Source: Archegozetes longisetosus
Taxonomy: Eukaryota > Arthropoda > Arachnida > Sarcoptiformes > Trhypochthoniidae
Assembly (NCBI GenBank): GCA_018873245.2
Contig: JAEMBT020000006.1
Location: 6,717,855-6,781,854, forward strand
Direction: 5' to 3'
Length of the DNA stretch: 64,000 bases
Each line of letters starts with the position of its first letter. Position 1 is the first letter of the stretch. This document shows, piece after piece, positions 52,701-64,000 of the stretch. The notes beneath the pieces were generated by a model, which searched no databases, was not told where the DNA came from, and saw only the letters and a program-made list of their open reading frames with translations. The position numbers and the translations under genes are program-made.

Positions 52701-53878
52701 TTTGAAGAGAATAGTCTTGTTTTAATTGATCATCTATTTATTTTGTTTCAATGGGGAATCAAATATTACACACAATCTTTTTAGTATTGTTTCGTAAAAC
52801 GCATTTACATATGATCCAAGAATATTTAGTAGATATAATAGTAAATTACTCTACAATAATTATATACAACTTAAAATTTTAAGAAAAAACTCATTTGAAT
52901 CTAGTGTTTGAAAAGCTGCCTTCAGTTAATAACTCTCAACTTAAATGATTAAATAAAAAAGATTTATTTTAAACCAATTAATTTCTTGTTATTATCAAAT
53001 TAACATTAAAGCTCAAAGAAAAGTCATAATCAATTTTTAAACAATCGCAAACATTAGGTTCGAAAATTAGAAATTCAAATCAATTTTTAAAGTGAATTTT
53101 TTGAAAATTCAGTTCTTTTGTAACAGATTTGAGATTTGTCTAAACCTGAACCTATTTATAATTGAGTCTGTAAGAGGAGAGTAGCGATAAAAATAATTTT
53201 CAATACTCGTCAACGTTTTTAACTAAAGTTACCATCTATTTCGGCAGTCTTATAAGACGCCAATAAAAACCATTTACTTTTTCAGAGTTTTGTTTTAATC
53301 TAACCAACATTTTAGACTAAAACTTCAATCAAACATGAAAATTATCGCTACAATTATGACAGATTAGTTGAAAAGATATATTTGTTACTATTGAAGAGGA
53401 TATTGTATGACAAAAAAGTTAGTACAATAAATGGTGAATGAGTTGACAATAACAAATTTTACTATAAATCCAACTATTGAAAAGAGCAGCAAACTATAGG
53501 CAATATATTATTGAATTAGCAATTTCAAAACGCTTTTCAATCAATCACACAATTAATAAAACTCAAAATATGAAATAAAATACATCTAAACAATATAATA
53601 TAATACAGAATATTTATATACTTGTAGAATATCAGTCTCCACACAATCTTTTTGATTTACGCCCATTGCACATATCATCGATTTTAGACATTGTTAATTG
53701 TGATCAGTTGACGCAAGTTTACAACTAGACTCTCGTTTTAATTTCATGTTGTACTCATTTCTTTTTTAAGTAATTATTTTCTATAGCTATTCAATTACAA
53801 TATATCTAAACTTAGAAAAGAGACAATTTGTCAAACACTAAACTCAGGGTATTTCTTAACAGTGCAATTGTAATAATT

Positions 53879-53927
53879 GGTAACTTTTGGTAATTTTGGT
53901 AACTTTTGGTAACTTTTGCTAACTTGT
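53879..53927 (+). repeat. Tandem decamer repeat GGTAACTTTT, five copies
   Basis: Five consecutive copies of 9-10 bp: three exact GGTAACTTTT units, one shortened to GGTAATTTT, and a diverged last unit GCTAACTTGT. A simple minisatellite. Confidence 0.75.
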
Positions 53928-55018
53928 CTTATCAACTATTGTTATGTTAACGTTTTTATAGCTATGAGTCCATTTCAATAATGATAATGTCAATATCAAT
54001 ATTAAGAAATATGAATTTGTCAAACTTATTATTACAATTAAATTTCTTTTAAATTTCAACAGCAGTGGCACTTGACGTGTTTCGCAATTTTCAGTTAACA
54101 AGCATTAGTAAAAACACGTAACTATTGGCATGTAATCACTAGGAAGAAAATCTCACTAATTCTTTCAAAATGTTATATATGTCTGCTATGAAGCGGTGAG
54201 AGTGAGATAAAAGGCTCTTTTCATGTAAAACCGTTACAATAATATATTTATATTTGATAATAAGCACATTGAAAATTCTCAATAAAACTCATCCAACTTA
54301 TGTTACAACTTATGTAACACTTTCTGTTAGAGTATAGTTCTGTACAACATTTGTTTATTAACTTTAAATTAACTTTAATTTTATAAATGAAGGCAACTGT
54401 AATGTGTGTATGAGTCAAACATTGGTCCTCAAAGGTATGAGCAATTAAGAGCTCCAATATTTTCATTTAGACATAAGCCAAGTAAGAAAGTGAGAAAAGT
54501 TGATTGTGATGTCAGTTGCTCTTTATAACTGTTGATTTCTTCTGCTGGTATGCACTGGTTCTCAAGGCATTTCAATGGGATTCACAACACAAGAGGTTAT
54601 CTTTAATGAAAGGCAGCATTAAGTCTTATTAGTTAATATATCTATATTTGTATGATGTTATGTTTCCATTAGATGATCCGAGCGTGACAGCTATGCGAGT
54701 TATATGTTTATATTTTACAATAAGTCTCCATTGTTTGCAACTCTCTTTCTCTTTCACTAATTCACTAATCGTTACATTCCTTCGATTCTCTTTCTCTTCA
54801 GCTGGCCTTCACTTCAATCTCTAAAGACTGCACACATAGACACAGATCACAACTTTTACAACCGGAAAATATCAGTACATCGAGAGCAACATCTGATAAG
54901 TTTAACTGTCTTTCATTCAACAATCAATATTTGAAGTCTTATTTGCTTTTTAATGATTCTGTTAAATGTCATAAAAGTGTTTTATATTTGAAACTTTGTC
55001 AACAATTACAAATCGGCG

Positions 55019-57459
<2,441 letters not shown>

Positions 57460-57929
57460 TGCAATTGGCCTTAAGGAAGCCACTCTTCCTTTAATTATCA
57501 AAAATGGGGTTTACAGCGTTACCAAAAATCACTTTTATTCACTTCTTTTACTTCTCAACAATAGCGTTACAATACTATCTGAAAATATTAAAAAACATTT
57601 AATGAACTATCTGTCCATGTTATAAAAGTGTTAATAGAAAAGGAGAAAAAAGAAAATCTTGCTCTATGCATGCATTATCACTGAGGGAACACCATCAAAA
57701 TCAAAAAACCAAAACATCACATCATATTGTAATCTCTTTTCATCTCATCCAACTGGAACCGACTAAAGCTTCTGTCATTCACCTTCATGCTAACACCTTG
57801 TACTAGAAGAAAAGTCTCTGACTCTTCAAACACTGCTGAGAATGAGGCAAAGCAGTCATTCACTTATTATCTATTAGCGTACGTTCGTATAGAGTGCTGG
57901 CATATAGTCCATGTATAAGGGGTATACTG

Positions 57930-57946
57930 TATATATATATATATAT
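57930..57946 (+). repeat. (TA)n microsatellite
   Basis: An uninterrupted 17-bp TA run. It directly abuts ACTG at 57926-57929, the right edge of a possible small transposon relic. Confidence 0.7.
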
Positions 57947-58763
57947 GTTCCAGATGCACAAAACTTCAATCATAACTCATGCTTAAAAGTGTAAAAGAAT
58001 GATTGAAGAATAAAGTCAGGACATGGGAATTATAAAAACAACTTTAACTTTGATTACACAATACATACAAAACTCAATAGGACTGAGAGGAGTGGCTGAC
58101 AGGTAGGGGGGCTTTAGTAAGAGGAAGACGATCTAATCGAATGTAAGATACATAAGGAAGTAAATTGGGTGCTACTAAGGCTAAGGTCAAGCAACTCTTT
58201 GTTTTTCACTTATAGTTTAGAAGACATTTGTAAACCATAATGATTGCGATGACCAATAATGTGTCTAATGTTATTTCTATTACCTATGGCTTAATTGAAA
58301 GAACAAACAGCTCAGAACTTAACAATAAGCTCATCCTAGGTATAAATATACAATACAACCATTAGACTAGTGCTGGTATAAAAGTTAATTTCAAATAACG
58401 TTTAGCTCATCACTATTATTAAGAATAGTTTTAAATATGTATTATAGCCATCAAAAAAGATCATTAAATTGATCATTATTTAACATGATCGTCCTTCACG
58501 TTTCAACGTTGGACTTATTAATAAAAGTAAGTCATTTTTGCAATCAAATAATGACCGAAAACTAGAATTGACAACTCAACACAATAAGAAGAAATAATAT
58601 CTTTTGTAACAATTCCTTCAATTAGAGACAAATTATAATTGAAATACTAGAACAATCCAAATTGATCAAGTTCTTCATGTTCGTAAAGTCAAATAAAGTT
58701 GGATAAAAAGTAGATTTCAAGTCAAATTTTCAATTAATCGAGATCTCGAAAGTTTTCAAAAGG

Positions 58764-58808
58764 TTTTTGACATTTTTGACAGTTTTTTGACATTTTTTGA
58801 CACTTTTG
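58764..58808 (+). repeat. Tandem TTTTTGACA repeat, about five copies
   Basis: Four TTTTTGACA units, two with an extra T, plus a diverged fifth (CTTTTG), in direct order over 45 bp. Simple sequence. Confidence 0.7.
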
Positions 58809-61800
58809 TATCTAATGGTTCATTTAAGATAATGAGGTGGACAATTAACAATGTATACGTTTAAATGAGTATTTATGATAAGATAATTGCAATAATTACA
58901 AAGCAAACCAAAATTATTATTCCATTATTATTGAATTATCAGAAAATTGAAGTGATGCTTTGTTTAATCATTCAAAAACAATGCCTCAGGCTATACATAA
59001 CGGAATAAACCATAAGCAGGTGAAACACTCAAATAGTGCGAGACTTAATCATTCATTGATTTTCTTGTTTCTAAAGCTGACATAATTGTAATAACTGAAC
59101 AAGCGTTAGATGTATATTAAATTTGAAAAATAATCAACTAAAAGAGAAATCAAAATTGAAGAAAAAAGAGAAATCATTTGTATTACAGTATCCTTATTAG
59201 GGCGGATACTTAAGACTTATATAAGGAATTATGAATCGAACTGAGAGAGAGAGAGACCAAAATCATTTGATAACATGGATCTGAGCGATACATTCTGACC
59301 ATAAATATACATACAGCACATATATTTATAATGTTTTTTATGTAATATTTGACATTGTATTGCAATCTATCAGTCACTCATCAGTTGCTTAATAGAGGCA
59401 TAGCAGCAGTTAAGAGTTAGTAGTTTTTATTTTGGAACTTCTAGTGTAGTACGTCGTGCTCTCGTGCTCTTTTCATCTCAACCTTAATTAGAGATCGTTG
59501 ACCTAATGCTAGGTCAGCTTCTTTTTCAAAACTAATCCTATATTGAATTGAAATAGAATTTTGAAAGATAGCAAAGGTGTTCACTTGTTTGTTTCTAACC
59601 ATTTTATACGCTATGTTTTAGCGCTACGACACACAAGACTTAACACCACATTTAATACCATTTGGTGGATTCGCGTGGGAAAATCAAATTCATCGGTTTG
59701 TTACAAACTCTTATAATTATACAACAGTTACTTCTTTTCCATTGGAAAAACAGCGTAAAAAAAGTAAAGTCTATCGAAAAAGTGAAGCAATTTCGCAAAT
59801 ATAAAAAACACAATTCTGACAATTTCCAATTTTAAGAAGTTTAACCACAAAAGTAATTTAGGGTTTAAGCAATCAATAACCTAAATGAAAGAGAGAATCA
59901 GTTTTGACAGCAAATATTTCTACCCCTTTAGGAAAACTAAAGTCAAAATTAATACTCGATAATAGTAAAAGATAATATAGATTAATAAAAAAAAGCTTCA
60001 GAATCGAGTCAATTTCTTGTGCCATTTGCGTCTCACGTTCGAGAGTAAACAAATAAAAATTGTTCTCAAAGCCATAAACCATTTTGACTCTAGATTTACA
60101 ACGTTTAAAGCAATCAGAGTTTACTGAATGGTAGGCAATGCCATAGACATAACACAATGATTCTAACAATTATTCCTAACTCAACATACGATTGTAAGTT
60201 AACTCAAATATCATAGAAAATAATGTCCACAAATTTTGTTCTGTTTCAAAAGTTAAGAACAACGCAACTCATTTTAACTAACACTAATCTAAGCTGAAAT
60301 AATATAATTTTGAGAAAAATGCAGTCACTTCTAAATAAATGATTGGAATCTATGAGAAGATTTTCCACTAACGTTAATATGAAATTTAATTCTTGATTAA
60401 TGTATCGAAATCGAGTTCAATTCAACATAAATAATCAAACGAATGAACTAATTAAGCTTGAAATACTGGGAATTGAAATATTTCATAACTTGGTAAGTGT
60501 ATTAAGATGTTTAGTTATTTATTTCTAGTGATCCGTTCTTAAAGTTGAGCTCAAACTAGGTTTCACTGCACTTTAATACTCCTACGCACAGCTCGCTATC
60601 GACTGATCTATATTTAAATTATCGACATGAGATAGTTTTATGACATAAAACGAACAAAATTAATCAAAATGTTGTTTTCCTTACTACGTTTTGAGACTTT
60701 TCAACAAAATAGCAAAATGTTTTTTTGAAGCCTCGAAACGCGAATAATACAATATTCAAAAATGGAAGCAAAACCACATATTCTGCAAATTGTTCTCAGA
60801 TTATCTAGTAAGTCAGCTGAAGCGCTTAAGTACTTAAAGTCTGTGTGTGTTATGTCTAGTTTTTTATAAATTTTGATTTCCTACTGAATTGAAGACAAGA
60901 GCGAATGAGGACAAGTTCACATGCACTCCCAATGATCATCTTTAAGCAATTAACATTAGTGTGTGATCTAACTTAATATAATTGGATGCATCATTAGAAT
61001 CACAGAACCCCCGTTGATAGACGACCGAATTCTATCAAATCAATCCAAGATGTTTCCCACCTTTTCTTATGCGGAGATAGATTCAAATTTCACGCAAACC
61101 ATCAATGAATGAAAGAGCAAACGAGACGAAAGAGCCAACGAATGAATGATTGTAAGAACATATTTGTGATGCTGTGGTTAAATTATGAACCGATCCTTTT
61201 GGAAAGAGAGAATTGAGTTGTAAGTTGAACGGCAGCGATCACGACAGAGCACTACATCTTGTAATGTGCAGTACAGGAAGCGGCATATCTGATGTCTCGC
61301 AGCTGCTTGTCATTCAATTTTTATGTGAATCAAAATCAACTATTATTTATGTAAAGTCGCCAAATTTTCTTCATGCTATCTGTGTTTTATACGTCTAATT
61401 AAGATTCGGTGTAATTACTAAATATATATAAGTGATACTCTTTGTAAATAAAAATCCATTAGAATAAACGTGAATTAGGTTTAAGATGCGATAATCACAA
61501 GTCAATAATAATTGTTGGTTGGAAAACGCCTAAAATCATTTTGAGAGAATAGCTGATGCATACATGCAGCTGTTTTCAAATATTAGTTGTGATGTCTGTA
61601 AAGTGCATCGTTCGATAAAGTCCCTCTAGTATGGAACGAATGCATGTCACACTTGTAATAATGGCAACAAACTATATCTATGACAATGTGCTACCAATAA
61701 AGACCTAAGACTTTCGAATCCTGTCTTAATAATAGTGTGTCAAATCTAGTCTAGCTCATACCTTGCGCAATAAATAATTGCAACGATTAGGGGTTTCATT

Positions 61801-62574
61801 GCATTAATGTTTCGTGTGATAAGTTTGTTTTCATTTTCAATTAATTTCATCATTGGAGAATAAAAGAATCAAATTATAATTAATAAATAGAGACAGTTTA
61901 GCAAAACAATGAAATAGAGGCCAACATTTATAACTTGAATGCACTAACACTCGTATTTGAGCATAAATGACACACAGATAGGGGTCATCGACACCAAATT
62001 AAGATTAAGTCTCTTCGCTAAGATATCCGTAGAGCACTTACTGAGGACACTAGGAAAGCAAGTTAGTTAACTTAAAAATGATAGTGAGTGGATGATCAAT
62101 CTGAAAGAAGGGGTATAATGTCCTCTATACCTACTAAACTGGAAGCAAACTGGAGTCATTGAAAATGAGATTAGGAAGAAAACGATTCCTAGACTTAGCA
62201 TAATGCCAAATGAACGGGTCACTTAAACAAGTGAACGCTATACCTGCCATACATGCTATTCATGTTATTCATCATATCATGCTATATATGAAATACAGTT
62301 ATACTGCCATTATATCAGAAGATGGAATATCCACCAAACTAAATAACTAGGATCTGGTTTTTTCTTGCACGCATTCTGAATTTTGATCATTTTTAATAGT
62401 TGTAATGCAGCTAAAGAGGGAGAGGATAACTGATATCGCATGCATATAATAAGTTTAAAACATGTTCGGTCCATTGCTAAGAGAGAGTCAGCATAAATGG
62501 ATGGCCTGAGGCACTAACCTATATTAGCAGTAGTGTAACTAAAATTGGGTTATTCTTTGAAGAAGGCATCAACG

Positions 62575-62878
62575 ACCTCAACTGAGGTTGGTGTCCGCTA
62601 AGCACCAAGCATTTAATACTACAAAACTATATTGCAAAGCACTTTATCAGCGACAAGTATGCACTAAATATGGGCCAGGGTTGGACAAGGTCATCATCGG
62701 ACAGCCTCAATCGAGGCCAATGTTCTCTTACTTTAGAAAACAACTGGCGATAAAAAGTGACTTGACTTTTCCCTTTAATTTCTTAAGGCTAATATTGCCA
62801 TACCTTTTAAATCAGCACTTTATCTCAATGAGGCAAGTGTTGTTCACCTGAGATAATGGGTCATAATGGGTCATCTCA
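62575..62878. repeat. Cluster of short palindromes
   Basis: Three related palindromes: ACCTCAACTGAGGT (62575-62588), GCCTCAATCGAGGC (62704-62717) and CTCAATGAG (about 62824-62832). A hairpin TTGGTG/CACCAA starts at 62588, and TGAGAT/ATCTCA (about 62849-62878) encloses two copies of AATGGGTCAT. The patch is less AT-rich than its surroundings. It could be a decayed repeat or a binding-site cluster. Confidence 0.5.
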
Positions 62879-63260
62879 ACTCTATTCAATTCATAGCTAA
62901 TCTCACCGTTAGCCCTCTTTCAATTTATATTCTAATCAAACTCTTACTCTGCTTTTTAGCTGTTTTCCATTTGAAAACTGCCAACTCCTAAGAGTAACTG
63001 TTATTCGATAGCGTTCAAACTGATCAAAATAGATGCCAAATCGATGCGGATGGCTGTGAGTGATGCGTGAAAAGAGAGAGAAGGCAAGGCTTGTGCAGCA
63101 AAATCAACAAAGTTGGGCAAAATAATGAATTTTATTCATAAGACTCAGCGCAACGCGTGACAGGTCAAGAGATGAAATGTCAAAGAAAAAAGTATAAGAT
63201 TACTGTTAGTAGAATTGGAATTAGATTGCATGGCATACTGTTATTTAGCATAGGTCTCAT

Positions 63261-63262
<2 letters not shown>

Positions 63263-63290
<28 letters not shown>
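63263..63290 (+). repeat. (TG)14 microsatellite
   Basis: Fourteen uninterrupted TG units in intergenic DNA. Confidence 0.9.
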
Positions 63291-63293
<3 letters not shown>

Positions 63294-64000
63294 TACCAGA
63301 CACCGTGACGCAACCCAATGCCAGTAATGTTATAATGTTCTAATGCAAGGTCAATACACCTTTATTTTCTACTTCTGTCAAGAATAAGTAGGACTCAAAC
63401 ATTGATTAGGTGTCAAATCAAAGCTTATATCTTGAGCTGCAATTACGATGAAGTCAAAGTACAATCAACTCTCCAGCCATGATATTAATGCTTATTGAAT
63501 CAAAACAAAAAATTCAGCTGAAAAAGAGCAGAGAATCTGATCTTATATGCACAAGCATTGATAGCTCTGATTATTGCTTTGATTATCTTAGCTTTCCTAG
63601 AATGAAAGCTGCCTGCAAAATACTCGTTAGGCATAATTAATTGACTGATTAGTTCGAATTTGATGTTGATTGAACATTACGCAACACTCTTTCTAAGGCG
63701 CGATTGAACAATTGGCATTTTCAGTATTGATTTCTAGCCTACCTATCAAATAGAGGTATCGCATGTTAGGCATCTATGGCATGTCTGGCATATGCCAAAC
63801 TTAGAGAATTACTGACAATTTGAGTGAATCAATACTTCACTCTAGATATATGTTCGTATAAAAAGATGAGATACAGTCACAGCGCAGGACAGTAGAAATG
63901 TTGAGCAAAAAGGAAACCTTTGGCAATCAAACTAAAATGTTGTAAAATTGTCATAAAATAAGTTAGTCTTACCTTAAAAAGCATAACCGATCATTGAGTA

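Larger units (their letters stand above)
48212..55018. other. Long interval upstream of the Wnt gene, downstream of Mef2
   Basis: 6.8 kb with no supported coding sequence. It should hold the Wnt signal-peptide exon and promoter and the Mef2 3' UTR. Structures found inside it: a 100-bp TA-flanked element (48540-48639), a hairpin (49070-49101), a degenerate repeat array (52425-52700), a decamer tandem repeat (53879-53927) and a pyrimidine-rich tract at about 54,740-54,800. That tract reads as GAGA-type on the - strand. Confidence 0.5.
57460..64000. other. Mef2 upstream region to window end
   Basis: 6.5 kb with no supported coding sequence. It contains an AT run (57930-57946), a TTTTTGACA tandem repeat (58764-58808), a (TG)14 run (63263-63290) and a palindrome-rich patch (62575-62878). 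Higher-G+C patches lie near 57,850 and 61,200-61,320. The Mef2 promoter and 5' exons are likely here. The open frames at 57,395, 59,873, 61,213 and 62,588 lack recognisable features. Confidence 0.5.

Noticed and set aside
53919-54101. Open frame on - encoding a strongly hydrophobic segment, another possible Wnt signal peptide
   Set aside because: It starts at TTG, has no in-frame ATG before the hydrophobic part, and shows no good donor after it.
62588-62851. 87-codon open frame on +
   Set aside because: Starts at TTG, runs through the palindrome cluster and resembles no known protein.

Overview
This is AT-rich (roughly two-thirds A+T by eye) animal nuclear DNA. The genes have spliceosomal GT-AG introns, mostly 50-130 bp with a few of 0.4-1.1 kb, and every recognised protein is metazoan. 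A WntA/Wnt4-like ligand, a Mef2 gene, a single conventional PKC and a Ptpmeg2-type phosphatase fit an arthropod with a compact genome. My best guess is an acariform mite, but nothing in the sequence proves that. There is no bacterial or phage architecture, no CRISPR, no rRNA and no tRNA that I can see.

Fourteen protein genes are supported. Splice sites were worked out by hand and all listed exon chains close in frame except where stated. Order: fry (-, 3' end outside the window, one apparent frameshift), CCDC51/MITOK (+), CDIN1 (-), DET1 (+), endophilin A (-), GOLM1/GOLM2-like (+), PTPN9/MEG2 (-), UBE2R/CDC34 (+), GALT (-), conventional PKC (-), YIPF6 (-), USE1 (+), a Wnt ligand (-, 5' exon not found) and Mef2 (-).

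The first 30 kb is dense, and strands alternate so that genes sit head-to-head or tail-to-tail with 0.3-2.5 kb between them. From 30 kb on, the genes are separated by four long gene-free stretches (30.5-34.0, 36.3-44.0, 48.2-55.0 and 57.5-64.0 kb). These hold short tandem repeats, hairpins, probable relics of small CAGT-ended DNA transposons flanked by TA, and presumably the promoters and untranslated exons of PKC, Wnt and Mef2. YIPF6 and USE1, both early-secretory-pathway proteins, are divergently transcribed from only 153 bp.

There is no operon-like system. Functionally the window mixes membrane traffic (endophilin, GOLM, PTPN9, YIPF6, USE1), ubiquitin pathway (DET1, UBE2R), signalling and development (fry, PKC, Wnt, Mef2), mitochondrial potassium transport (CCDC51), a nuclease (CDIN1) and galactose metabolism (GALT). 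I did not find a convincing new biological system. The items most worth checking are the fry frameshift, the (TC)15 tract that forms a Mef2 splice acceptor, the 100-bp TA-flanked element at 48.5 kb, the missing Wnt signal-peptide exon and the YIPF6/USE1 promoter.
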